64,000 bases of DNA from Rhodobacterales bacterium HKCCE2091 (GTDB taxonomy: Bacteria > Pseudomonadota > Alphaproteobacteria > Rhodobacterales > Rhodobacteraceae). Shown piece by piece: positions 25,926 to 34,291 of the stretch (position 1 is the stretch's first letter; every line of letters starts with the position of its first letter). The stretch lies in NCBI GenBank assembly GCA_015689685.1, contig WVSL01000002.1:248001-312000 (forward strand), in the 5' to 3' direction. The notes below the pieces were generated by a model, which was given only the letters and a program-made list of their open reading frames with translations, did no database searches and was not told where the DNA came from. The translations under genes and the position numbers were made by a program.

Positions 25926-27209
25926 TCAGCGTGCCCCGCGACGACGTTCGGCCGCCTCGGCCATCATCTCCGCTCCACGCCGCCGCAGTTCCAGCCGCGG
26001 CTCCGGCAGGACGACTGGACCGTGTTCTCGGGACGGCAGGAGGACCGTGGCGCTCCCCGGAGCCGTCACCTCGTCGCGCTGGTTCACGGCAGCGATCTCG
26101 AGCTCGACGATGCAGCGGCCGTCCTCGACGCGCTTGTCGGTGACGGTGCCGCGGCACCGGGTGGTGTCGCCCACGAAGTTGAAGGCCCGGATCTCGTTAC
26201 GGAGCCGAAGCAGCCATCCGTCGTCGCCCATCCAGTTTGTGACCATGTGCGCGAGCCAGTTGGTTCGCATCGTACCGTAGTCGTAGGGCGCGGGCAGGCC
26301 GATCTCTTCCGCGCGGCGCGGATCCCAGTGCAGGCGCTGGACGATCTGCGGCACGCCGTACTCGTCGTTGCTATAGAACGCCGGCATCCGTTGGCGCTTG
26401 GCCCAGGCATACCTCAGGGGTCCTGCCCCGTAGGTCTGACCGAAGCCCCAGCCGATGTGGAATCCGACCACATCGGTCACGGTGAACGGCCCCTTCACCA
26501 CCGGTGCCACCCGGTCCCCGACCGATACGTCCTCCCAGTAGCGAGGCTCGGCGCCACGACACTCCTCCGCGGCGTAGTCGTCGTCGATCCTGGCGATCTC
26601 CTCCGGCGTGTAGACCGTGCGTTCGAGATCAGAGAACTTTCCCTTTTCCTTGGATCCCTGGCGCTCGGCGTTGATGAAGGAGTCGATCCGTTCCGCGACC
26701 GGTCGCCCGTCGCGGTCCACGTAGAAGAACCGGTACCGGTCGATCACCGTACGCCCGCCGGAGAAGGAGGACTGCTCCTTCACCTCGACGTCGGCGGTCG
26801 AGTATTCCTTGTAGATGACGTCCCCCGGGCGCACCGGCCGGAACCAGGTCCAGTCTGTGCCAGAATAGTATTTTCCGACACCGCTGAAGAGCCCGCGGAA
26901 CAGCTTCTTCTGCTCCGGATCCGGGCGTGGTGTCTCGTCCACGCCCGTCGTGGTCAGGTAGAGCGGCGAGGCGATCTGCCCCCGCCACCGCGTCGTCCGG
27001 CCGTAATCCGGGTCGTGCCACAACGGGTTGTCGTCTCCGATGCCGAAGGCGAAATGGCTGATCGTGTCGCGCGAGGTTTCCTTGTTGAAGACATCGTTCC
27101 GCTCGAACTGCGGGATCCCGATCTGCGCACGGGCGCGGTCGATGTCCTCGTCGGTGATCCGGCCAGCGGTGTCCTTTTCGACAGTCTGGGCCTCGTTCGC
27201 CTTGGTCAT
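25926..27209 (-). CDS. FAS1-like/MaoC-like acyl dehydratase, double hotdog
   Basis: A 427-residue protein with two hotdog-type halves. The N-terminal half has FAFGIGDDNPLWHDPDYG, the FAS1-like dehydratase signature, and the C-terminal half has PRYWEDVSVGDRVAPVVKGPFTVTD, typical of MaoC-like dehydratases. It probably hydrates an enoyl-CoA with a bulky acyl chain. The homologue at 31049-32272 has the same architecture, so two versions of this step are present. The gene is divergent from the second GntR regulator, with site D between them. Confidence 0.85.
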   Translation of the reverse strand: MTKANEAQTVEKDTAGRITDEDIDRARAQIGIPQFERNDVFNKETSRDTISHFAFGIGDDNPLWHDPDYGRTTRWRGQIASPLYLTTTGVDETPRPDPEQKKLFRGLFSGVGKYYSGTDWTWFRPVRPGDVIYKEYSTADVEVKEQSSFSGGRTVIDRYRFFYVDRDGRPVAERIDSFINAERQGSKEKGKFSDLERTVYTPEEIARIDDDYAAEECRGAEPRYWEDVSVGDRVAPVVKGPFTVTDVVGFHIGWGFGQTYGAGPLRYAWAKRQRMPAFYSNDEYGVPQIVQRLHWDPRRAEEIGLPAPYDYGTMRTNWLAHMVTNWMGDDGWLLRLRNEIRAFNFVGDTTRCRGTVTDKRVEDGRCIVELEIAAVNQRDEVTAPGSATVLLPSREHGPVVLPEPRLELRRRGAEMMAEAAERRRGAR

Positions 27210-27264
27210 GAACTTCGCGTCTCCCCGTAAACTGAGCGGCAGGGCCTCGGATCCCTGACGCCAA

Positions 27265-27292
27265 CTTAGCTATATTAGTTAACCTACCTAGG
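27265..27292. promoter_or_regulatory. Operator-like AT-rich site D
   Basis: CTTAGCTATATTAGTTAACC followed by TACCTAGG lies in the divergent region between the MaoC-like gene (start 27209) and the GntR gene. It aligns gaplessly with site E at 36726-36753 over the CTTAGCTA start and the AACCTA core. Its placement directly beside a GntR gene makes it the best candidate for autoregulation by that protein. Confidence 0.55.
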
Positions 27293-27418
27293 CAATATTG
27301 ATTCGATAACCTTGTTGTATTCACCACCAACCGTGATACTATCATTAACCATCGAACGATTGCGCGACACGCCCAATTTCCTTGAGCCTGCGCCACCCCA
27401 TCCAGACGGAGACGACCG

Positions 27419-28174
27419 ATCGCAACCCTGTTCCGAGTCCCGAAGGCCGCAGAGCTTGTCGCAACACAGCTCCGCAACGAAATCATCCGCGGTGAACTCG
27501 AGGAAGACAGTTCCCTGCCCCGCGAGGCCGAACTGGTCGAGCGCTTCGGACTGTCCCGCCCCACGATCCGCGAAGCCATTCGCATCCTCGAATCCGAGGG
27601 CCTGATCAGCATTTCCCGCGGGTCGCGCAGCGGGGCCCGGGTACACCGTCCGCAGATCGAGATCGCATCCCGCTACTTCGGTCTCATCCTGCAGTCGCAG
27701 GAGGTGACGATCCGCGACATCTACGAAACCCGAATGGTCATCGAACCCCCCGCCGCCGAGATGCTGGCCCGCGAAAGCGATCCGGCGAAAATCGCCGAAC
27801 TGAACGAGCTTCTCGACAGGTGCAGCGCCGCGGTGGACAACAACGCCACCTACGGAGAGCTGACAGCGATGTTCCATCGCAGGATCGTCGATCTCAGCGG
27901 GATCAAGACGCTCGGACTGCTGAATGCCCTGCTGCACGATCTTCTTGCCCGGTCCAACGCCTATGTCTGGTCGACCGAGGGGGCGAAGAAGGACACGAAG
28001 GTCCGCAAGGAAAGCTCGATCAAGGCGCGGCGGACGCTGGTGAAGCTGATCGAGGACGGAAAGCCGGAGGAGGCGCGCGAGTACGCGCTCGTCAGCCTAC
28101 GCAACGTCGCGGACATTCTCGACAAGTGGGGATCCGGCGGGCGTATCGTGGACGTCCTCAAGGACTGGCCCTGA
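27419..28174 (+). CDS. GntR-family transcriptional regulator, FadR-like, with apparent ATC start
   Basis: A 251-residue FadR-type regulator. The winged HTH contains VATQLRNEIIRG and SRPTIREAIRILESEGL, and the FCD domain begins near TIRDIYETRMVIEPPAAEML. The DNA-binding half has no ATG, GTG or TTG in frame between the stop at 27383-27385 and residue 95. A GGAG at 27408-27411 is spaced 7 nt from ATC at 27419, exactly where MATLFRVPKAAELVA would be expected to begin. Either ATC is a rare start codon or one base has changed from ATG. It is a paralogue of the regulator at 9375. Confidence 0.8.
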   Translation: MATLFRVPKAAELVATQLRNEIIRGELEEDSSLPREAELVERFGLSRPTIREAIRILESEGLISISRGSRSGARVHRPQIEIASRYFGLILQSQEVTIRDIYETRMVIEPPAAEMLARESDPAKIAELNELLDRCSAAVDNNATYGELTAMFHRRIVDLSGIKTLGLLNALLHDLLARSNAYVWSTEGAKKDTKVRKESSIKARRTLVKLIEDGKPEEAREYALVSLRNVADILDKWGSGGRIVDVLKDWP

Positions 28175-28200
28175 TCCTCCATCCACCCGGAGAACAAGCG

Positions 28201-29379
28201 ATGAACGCACCCGTCGACCAGGCGACGTTTGCCCAGATCCGCGATACCGCCCGTCGTTTCACGCAGGAGCGCCTGATCCCGCACGAGCGTGAGGTCGAAG
28301 AGACCGACACTGTTCCCGCCGAACTGGTCGAGGAAATGAAGGAGATCGGTCTCTTCGGACTATCCGTACCGCAGGAGTTCGGCGGCATGGGGCTGACGCT
28401 GAGCCAGGAATTCGAGGTCATCGCCGAAGTCGGCCAGGCAGCGCTCGCGTTCCGCTCGGTGTTCGGCACCAATGTCGGCATCGGCAGCCAGGGGATCGTC
28501 ATCGACGGCACGCCGGACCAGAAGGAGCGTTGGCTGCCCGGTCTGGCCTCGGGCGATGTGGTCGCATCCTTTGCGCTGACCGAGCCCGATGCCGGCTCCG
28601 ACGCTGGCGGGGTCCGCACCCGTGCCGTGCGTGACGGCGACGATTTCGTCATCACGGGCACCAAGCGGTACATCACCAACGCCAACCGCGCGACGATCCT
28701 GACACTTATGGCCCGTACCGACCCCGACACACCCGGCTCCGGCGGTATCAGCGCGTTCATCGTTCCGACCGACACGCCGGGGATCACCATTGGCAAGCAC
28801 GACAGCAAGATGGGCCAGAAGGGCACGCGGACCTGCGACATCACGCTGGACGCGGTACGGGTCCCGGCCTCCAGCATCATCGGCGGCGAAACCCGGTTGA
28901 ACCAGGGCTTCAAGACAGCAATGAAAGTGCTCGATCGGGGTCGGATCCACATCGCGGCACTCGCGACCGGGCAGGCCCGGCGCCTCATCAACGAAGCGAC
29001 CGGCTACGCCATCGACCGCAAGCAATTCGGACAGCCGATCGCGGAGTTCCAGCTCGTGCAGGCGCTGCTGGCCGACAGCCAGGCGGAGCTCTATTCGGCC
29101 GAGTGTGTCGGTCGCGACGCCGCTGCGAGGTTCGATGCAGGCCTGAACATCGCGATGGAGGCCGCCTGCGCCAAGATGACATCGACCGAAGCCGTGGGCC
29201 GGATCGCTGACCGCGCGGTGCAAATCCTCGGCGGCGCGGGCTACATGACGGAGTATCCGGTGGAGCGCATCTACCGCGATGTGCGCCTGATGAGGATCTA
29301 CGAGGGCACGACCCAGATCCAGCAGCTCATCATCGCGCGGAACATGCTGCGCCGTCACAAGGGTGGCGAGCGGCTCTAG
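28201..29379 (+). CDS. Acyl-CoA dehydrogenase (with YEGT glutamate)
   Basis: A 392-residue acyl-CoA dehydrogenase of the classic homotetrameric type. FALTEPDAGSDAGGVRTRA is the FAD/substrate loop, IDRKQFGQPIAEFQLVQALL lies in the C-terminal helices, and RIYEGTTQIQQLIIARNML holds the catalytic glutamate. This is the only one of the five dehydrogenases here with that motif. The ATG at 28201 follows the GntR gene by 26 bp; the open frame extends into the GntR gene but not as protein of the family. The gene overlaps the convergent next gene by 4 bp (CTAG). Confidence 0.92.
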   Translation: MNAPVDQATFAQIRDTARRFTQERLIPHEREVEETDTVPAELVEEMKEIGLFGLSVPQEFGGMGLTLSQEFEVIAEVGQAALAFRSVFGTNVGIGSQGIVIDGTPDQKERWLPGLASGDVVASFALTEPDAGSDAGGVRTRAVRDGDDFVITGTKRYITNANRATILTLMARTDPDTPGSGGISAFIVPTDTPGITIGKHDSKMGQKGTRTCDITLDAVRVPASSIIGGETRLNQGFKTAMKVLDRGRIHIAALATGQARRLINEATGYAIDRKQFGQPIAEFQLVQALLADSQAELYSAECVGRDAAARFDAGLNIAMEAACAKMTSTEAVGRIADRAVQILGGAGYMTEYPVERIYRDVRLMRIYEGTTQIQQLIIARNMLRRHKGGERL

Positions 29380-30191
29380 CCTGCGACGAAGCCCTGGAAG
29401 GGCGGCCGTTCTCCGGGTTCCGCGCGCGCCTGCGGCGGCCCGGCAAAGCATTGCGCGATCGGCAGCCAATCCAGTCCCGCACCGGTCGCGACCAGCGAGG
29501 TTTCCTCCACCGGCCTGCGCTGCGTTACCACCAGTGCGAAGTCGATGGCGGTTCCCTGGACCGACCCGTTGCCGGCCCCTGCCCGTGCAAAGGGTACGCC
29601 CGACGGTAGGGTGAGCGACAGCGACGGGGCCTCCGGCACGGGCAGACCACGGTTGGCGAAGGACCAGCCGAAGGTCCGCATTCCGAGGTCGCAGATATTG
29701 GAGATGCGATCATGCAAGGGGCGCGGCGCGGCCTTCATGTCGTAGATATCCTGCCCATGAGCCCAGGCTTCCATCTGCCGCGCCGCCGCGAAGGAGACGA
29801 CGCTCATGTCCGGCCCGAACCAGCTGATCCGGTCCTTCGCGTCGGCAGCGCGGAACCGCGCCAGGAGCTTCCGGTAGCCATCGCGCCACGCCTCCATGAC
29901 ATCCGACCGTGACATGCCGCGGGCCGCGTCCCGCGCCTGCTCGCTGAATTCCTTTCCCTTCGCCTGACCCGCGCGCGCGCTTGCCTTGGCCGCCGCGAAG
30001 ACCTCCGGCCCGTCGAAAGACGCCAGCCCGAAGCGGTCGATCTGGTTGAGGTGGAGGATCTGGTCGCGCGTGGTCCAGGCGAAGAAGCCCGTCTGCGTCT
30101 CCCAGTCCGCGTCCGGAAGCGTCGAGACCCAGGCGTCGAGCTCCAGGCACTCCGCTTCGAGGTCGTCGCAAAGAGCGCGTGGCACCGTCAT
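29376..30191 (-). CDS. TIGR03084-family / maleylpyruvate isomerase-like (DinB-fold) protein
   Basis: A 271-residue protein that matches the TIGR03084 family of the mycothiol-dependent maleylpyruvate isomerase/DinB superfamily. TRDQILHLNQIDRF and ARQMEAWAHGQDIYDM carry the histidines expected to bind a metal. The reaction is unknown; proteobacteria lack mycothiol, so the cofactor would have to be another thiol or none. The ATG at 30191 overlaps the upstream stop as ATGA. It is the last gene of the eight-gene leftward operon from 36689. Confidence 0.75.
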   Translation of the reverse strand: MTVPRALCDDLEAECLELDAWVSTLPDADWETQTGFFAWTTRDQILHLNQIDRFGLASFDGPEVFAAAKASARAGQAKGKEFSEQARDAARGMSRSDVMEAWRDGYRKLLARFRAADAKDRISWFGPDMSVVSFAAARQMEAWAHGQDIYDMKAAPRPLHDRISNICDLGMRTFGWSFANRGLPVPEAPSLSLTLPSGVPFARAGAGNGSVQGTAIDFALVVTQRRPVEETSLVATGAGLDWLPIAQCFAGPPQARAEPGERPPFQGFVAG

Positions 30192-31048
30192 GCCGGTGTC
30201 AGCCGGTACTTCACAAGCCGCCCGGACGGGCCCAGAGCGAGCTTCGCCCGCCTGAGTCCCTCCATCCCAAGGTCCTGCTCGAAGTTCAGGACCCGGCAAC
30301 CGGACATCCTCGCGTATCGGCTGAACATCCACGGGTACACGCCCGGCAGGCTGCGCGTCGCCTTTGCGAAGTGCACCGCCCGGCTGCCATCGGGCAAGTC
30401 GCTGGCCAGAAGGAAACCGCATGCCGCACCCACGTCCCCCGCGCGTACCAGCACGGCTTGAAGGCCGATTTCGTTCCCAAGCGAAATCGCTTCGCGGCAT
30501 TCGTCTGCATCGGTATGGGCAGCGGGCTTGCCGACTTCGACCTCCCACCTCTCCAGAACGGCAAGCGCCTCCACCTCGAAACCGACCGGGTCGATCTCGA
30601 TCGAGGGTGCCTGTCCTGTCTCGAACCGTTCCGCCTGGGCGCGCCGGTCGCTCGGAAGCCGGGCCAGGGCCGCCGTGTCATACAGGTAGTCGCTGTCGGC
30701 GTCCTCGTGCCTGCGTCGCCAGCCCCGGCTGCCCTGCGCCAGTGTCGCCTCATCCACCGGGTACAGGAACTCCGCGAAGTCGAGCAGCGGCAGCGCCTCG
30801 TCGAGTGGGCAGAGCGGCATCGCGTGGGCCCGCCCGTCGTAAGTCGCCCCGAGGAGACCGGGCACCGGGTCGCGCAGGAAGCGATAGCCATGCGCGCGCC
30901 TGAACAGAAACAGGTTGGCGAAGCTTCGTTCGGATGTCGACGGACCGGCAGCGGAACGGGCAAGCAGCGGTTCGATCTCGGCCCTGTGACCAAGTTCCAG
31001 GGGCTCGCCCGTTGCAATCTCGGTCGGTTCGCGAAGCATCGGCTGCAT
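30188..31048 (-). CDS. DUF2156-like GNAT-fold protein
   Basis: A 286-residue protein without a membrane segment. SERSFANLFLFRRAHGY near the N-terminus and LNFEQDLGMEGLRRAKLAL near the C-terminus match the pattern of DUF2156, the cytosolic domain of phosphatidylglycerol lysyltransferases that has a double GNAT fold. As a soluble stand-alone protein in a catabolic operon it may acyl- or aminoacyl-transfer to a substrate, but the reaction is unknown. It directly abuts the MaoC-like gene upstream and overlaps the TIGR03084 gene downstream. Confidence 0.7.
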   Translation of the reverse strand: MQPMLREPTEIATGEPLELGHRAEIEPLLARSAAGPSTSERSFANLFLFRRAHGYRFLRDPVPGLLGATYDGRAHAMPLCPLDEALPLLDFAEFLYPVDEATLAQGSRGWRRRHEDADSDYLYDTAALARLPSDRRAQAERFETGQAPSIEIDPVGFEVEALAVLERWEVEVGKPAAHTDADECREAISLGNEIGLQAVLVRAGDVGAACGFLLASDLPDGSRAVHFAKATRSLPGVYPWMFSRYARMSGCRVLNFEQDLGMEGLRRAKLALGPSGRLVKYRLTPA

Positions 31049-32272
31049 TCAGGAGCGATGCCGCGTCACTTGCGGAGCATCGGGCAAGACAGGCATCCCC
31101 TTCGTCCGCGAGGCAACCAGCACCGTGGCTTCTGCCCGGATGTTTTCCTTCCCGCGCTGGTTGGTGCCAGTCATCGCGATCTCGATCATCGGCCCGAGTT
31201 TCGAATCGTCGCGGGCGTCGGTTATCTCGCCATCAATCCAGGTCACGTCACCCACGTAGTTGAAATTGCGGAACTCGAAGCGCACTCGATGGATGAAGGC
31301 GTCGTCCCCGGCGTAGTTGGTCAGGTAGTTGGAAACGTGCATCTGCCGCACCGGGCCGATGTCGTACATCATCGGGATACCCACCTTGTCCGCGAGTTCC
31401 TTGTCCCAGTGGACGCGCTGGATCGTGTCCCAGGCATTGTGCGCATCCCGGCTGTAGAAACCTCGCAGCTTCTTTCGGTTCTCGTATGCAAGCCGGTTCG
31501 GCCAGCCTCCGTAGAGGAGCCAGCCCGCAGCCATGTGCAGGTTGAAGAGGTCGGTGATCGTGAACGGTCCCTTCACCATTCGCGGCAACTTCTGCCCGAC
31601 CGCCACATCCTCGAGATAGAGCGTGTCTCCTCCGCGGCGATACTCGTTGTCATACGCCGCTTCGATCTCCTCTAGGTCCGCGTCGGAATACCAGGCCGGT
31701 TCCAGATCCGCGGTCTTCTTGCGGCTTCCCGACTTGCGCTCGGTATGGACGAACCAGTCGGTTCCGTCGACGAAGACGCGGTCATCGTCGTCCCAGAGCT
31801 GCAAACCATTCGACACGATCACCGAACGGCCGGCGAATTCCGACGACTTCTCCTCGACCTTCCGCACCCACCGGGACCGGTAAAGCCGTGTGCCCTCCAC
31901 GATCGGGCGGTAATAGAAGTTCTCGCCGCCGGAATGATATAGTTGGATTCCACGGAGCGCCTTGCGCGTCTCGGCTTCGTCGGCTTCGGGCATCACCGGG
32001 TTGCGGGCAAGTCCCATCGACTTCTCGAATGCCGGCGGCGCGATCATTCGGCCCCAATGGGTCCGGGCAGCGTAGTCGGGATCCGTGAAGACCGGGTTGT
32101 CGTCACCGATGCAGAGCGCGAAGCGCCGGATAGCGTCGTCGGTGGCCACGATGTTCCACGGATCGTCGATGCATCCGGTGCGGATCGTGGGATTGGTGAA
32201 CCCGATACGCCGCCGCATCAGGGTCACGGTCTCGTCGGTGATCTGGTTCCGGATCAGGCCATCGTCCTTCAT
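31049..32272 (-). CDS. FAS1-like/MaoC-like acyl dehydratase, double hotdog (paralogue)
   Basis: A 407-residue homologue of the protein at 25926-27209. The N-terminal half contains FALCIGDDNPVFTDPDYAAR and the C-terminal half YLEDVAVGQKLPRMVKGPFTITD. The middle contains LYHSGGENFYYRPIVEG, equivalent to the KYYSGTDWTWFRPV region of the paralogue. The ATG at 32272 follows a GAGGAGAG Shine-Dalgarno sequence; the open frame extends further upstream as a shadow of the crotonase gene. It is predicted to hydrate an enoyl-CoA intermediate. Confidence 0.85.
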   Translation of the reverse strand: MKDDGLIRNQITDETVTLMRRRIGFTNPTIRTGCIDDPWNIVATDDAIRRFALCIGDDNPVFTDPDYAARTHWGRMIAPPAFEKSMGLARNPVMPEADEAETRKALRGIQLYHSGGENFYYRPIVEGTRLYRSRWVRKVEEKSSEFAGRSVIVSNGLQLWDDDDRVFVDGTDWFVHTERKSGSRKKTADLEPAWYSDADLEEIEAAYDNEYRRGGDTLYLEDVAVGQKLPRMVKGPFTITDLFNLHMAAGWLLYGGWPNRLAYENRKKLRGFYSRDAHNAWDTIQRVHWDKELADKVGIPMMYDIGPVRQMHVSNYLTNYAGDDAFIHRVRFEFRNFNYVGDVTWIDGEITDARDDSKLGPMIEIAMTGTNQRGKENIRAEATVLVASRTKGMPVLPDAPQVTRHRS

Positions 32273-32282
32273 GTCGCTCTCC

Positions 32283-33083
32283 TCATCCCTGCGCGCTTTT
32301 CTTCCGTTCCATCCGGTCGCGTATCGCCAGCACCGTCTCGCGGTGATCGGGCGACAGGAACGCCCATGTCTCCAGTCCGAGGATCGCCTCGACCAGGCCG
32401 TCGAACTGGCGTTGCAGAACCTTGTTGATCGCGACTTTCGTCGTCTGCACGCCGGGTGCCGGAAGACGGGCGATCTTCTCCGCGATCTCGGCCACCTTCG
32501 CGTCCAGTTCCGCCCGAGGCACGGCGTGGTTGATGAGACCGATCTCGGCGGCATGTGTCGCGGGTAGGTTGTCGCCGGTCAGCAGATATTCCTTGGCGCG
32601 CGCGAACCCGATCTGCTGCGGCCACATCAGCGCACCGCCATCGCCCGCGGTCAGCCCGATCTTCACGTGCGGGTCTCCGATCCGGGCGTCTTCCACCATG
32701 ACCGTGATATCGCAGAACATGGCCAGCGAAGCGCCGAGCCCGATGCAGTCGCCGTTTATCCGGCCGATGATCGGTTTCTTGCAGTTCATCTGGCCGTAAA
32801 TGATGTTGCAGGCTTCCTCCATCGTCTCGGGCCAGGTGTCGAAATCCCTGGTTTCCAGACGGTGCGCCAGCGCCTTCAGATCCCCACCGGCCGAGAAGAC
32901 CTCCCCCGCCCCGGTCAGGATCACCACGCGCGTTTCGTCGTCGCGGTTGATGTCGGCGAAGATGGTCGACAGCTCCCGATGCCTGGCGCCCGAGACCGGG
33001 TTCATCGGGGGGTTGTTGAGTGACACGGTCAGGATCGGGCCGTTCCGCGTAACCGAAAGCTGTTGGTAGTCTGAATAGTCCAT
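32283..33083 (-). CDS. Enoyl-CoA hydratase/isomerase family protein (crotonase fold)
   Basis: A 266-residue crotonase-superfamily protein with GEVFSAGGDLKAL and NGDCIGLGASLAMFCD. The Glu144 position lies in GDPHVKIGLTAGDGG and is not Glu, while RAKEYLLTG keeps the second Glu. The ATG at 33083 (MDYSDYQQL) was chosen; a GTG four codons upstream is possible. The gene lies 10 nt before the MaoC-like gene and 26 bp after the acyl-CoA dehydrogenase, inside the eight-gene operon. Confidence 0.88.
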   Translation of the reverse strand: MDYSDYQQLSVTRNGPILTVSLNNPPMNPVSGARHRELSTIFADINRDDETRVVILTGAGEVFSAGGDLKALAHRLETRDFDTWPETMEEACNIIYGQMNCKKPIIGRINGDCIGLGASLAMFCDITVMVEDARIGDPHVKIGLTAGDGGALMWPQQIGFARAKEYLLTGDNLPATHAAEIGLINHAVPRAELDAKVAEIAEKIARLPAPGVQTTKVAINKVLQRQFDGLVEAILGLETWAFLSPDHRETVLAIRDRMERKKSAQG

Positions 33084-33109
33084 TCGTCGCCTCACCCTCT
33101 CCCGATCGG

Positions 33110-34291
33110 TCAGCCCTTCGGCAGACCCAGTCCGCGTTCCGCAATGATGTTCTTCATGATCTCGTTGGTGCCGGCTCCGAACATCCCGGAGTAGCCGGTG
33201 AGGTAGGAAAACATTGCCCCGCCGAGGTAGTCGTCCTCGGTGTTCCCGACCTGGTAGGCGTCCGGGGTATCGAGCCTCACGAGGAACGACATCAGGTCCA
33301 TCCGGAACGTGCTGAACGCGACCTTGAACGCGGCGGTGCGGATCAGTTCCTCGGCCCCGTCAACCGGGGGCCCGTACATCATCTCGCGCAGGAACAAACG
33401 CATTCCGTGGGCCCGCGCCCTAAGCTCGGTATAGCAACGGCGCATTTCCGCGTCGGCGGGCCAGTCCGCCCCTTCCCGCGCGGCTTGGACGAGGAGCCCG
33501 TCGAGCCTCCGGTGCAGCTTCTCCGCCGCCTCGAACCACAGAAGCCCGCGTTCCGAAGCGAGCGTGGACTGCGCGATCTTCCAGCCCATACCCTCCTCGC
33601 CCACGCGGTCGGCGACCGGCACCCGGGCGTCGGTGAAGAAGATCTCGCCGAACTTCGCGCCGCCATTGATCTGCCGGATTGGCCGTATCTCGATGCCCGG
33701 TGTCTCGAGGTCGACCAGAAAGAAGCTGATGCCCGCATGCTTCTGCGCGTCGGGATCGGTTCGTGCCAAGACGATCGACCGCCGCGCGAACACCGAGAAG
33801 GACGACCAGATCTTCTGGCCGTTCAGCACGTAGTGATCTCCGTCGCGTACCGCCCGCGTGCGCAGTCCGGCAAGGTCGCTCCCTGCCCCGGGCTCGGAGA
33901 ACCCCTGGCACCAGATCATACCCTCCTCGGCGATCTCGGGCAGGTACTTGCGCTTCTGCTCCTCCGAACCCCACGGGATAAGCGTCGCCGGCAGATGGTT
34001 GAACGAGATCATGTAGCGCATCGGTGTCGGCGCATCGACGCGAACCAATTCTTCCGTCATGATCGCGCGCAGCCGGAACGGAAGCGCGACCCCGCCGTAT
34101 TCCTTCGGCCAGTGCGGGGTCGCGAGTTTCTGGGTCCGGAGCACGCCCAGCCACCACGCCTGCACGCGACCGTCATGGGCGACGTGATCCTCGTCGGCGC
34201 CTCGCTCGGGCCGCCCGGACAGCGCGTCCGGCAGCCAGGCGCGGAGTGCGTCGCGAAACCGGTTCTCGTCATCGATGTGGTCGAGGATCAT
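33110..34291 (-). CDS. Acyl-CoA dehydrogenase family protein, second gene of a pair
   Basis: A 393-residue dehydrogenase, homologous to the protein at 6987-8153. WCQGFSEPGAGSDLAGLRTRA and GQKIWSSFSVFARR form the flavin-binding middle domain, and FGAGTNEIMKNIIAERGLG ends the protein. As in the homologue, the YEGT glutamate is missing from the last helix region. The ATG start overlaps the stop of the partner gene as ATGA, so the two are translated together and probably assemble as a heteromer. Confidence 0.9.
   Translation of the reverse strand: MILDHIDDENRFRDALRAWLPDALSGRPERGADEDHVAHDGRVQAWWLGVLRTQKLATPHWPKEYGGVALPFRLRAIMTEELVRVDAPTPMRYMISFNHLPATLIPWGSEEQKRKYLPEIAEEGMIWCQGFSEPGAGSDLAGLRTRAVRDGDHYVLNGQKIWSSFSVFARRSIVLARTDPDAQKHAGISFFLVDLETPGIEIRPIRQINGGAKFGEIFFTDARVPVADRVGEEGMGWKIAQSTLASERGLLWFEAAEKLHRRLDGLLVQAAREGADWPADAEMRRCYTELRARAHGMRLFLREMMYGPPVDGAEELIRTAAFKVAFSTFRMDLMSFLVRLDTPDAYQVGNTEDDYLGGAMFSYLTGYSGMFGAGTNEIMKNIIAERGLGLPKG

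Noticed and set aside
27312-27605. 97-codon plus-strand frame over the second GntR gene
   Set aside because: It is in a different frame from the GntR HTH, which has clear family motifs, and it has none itself.
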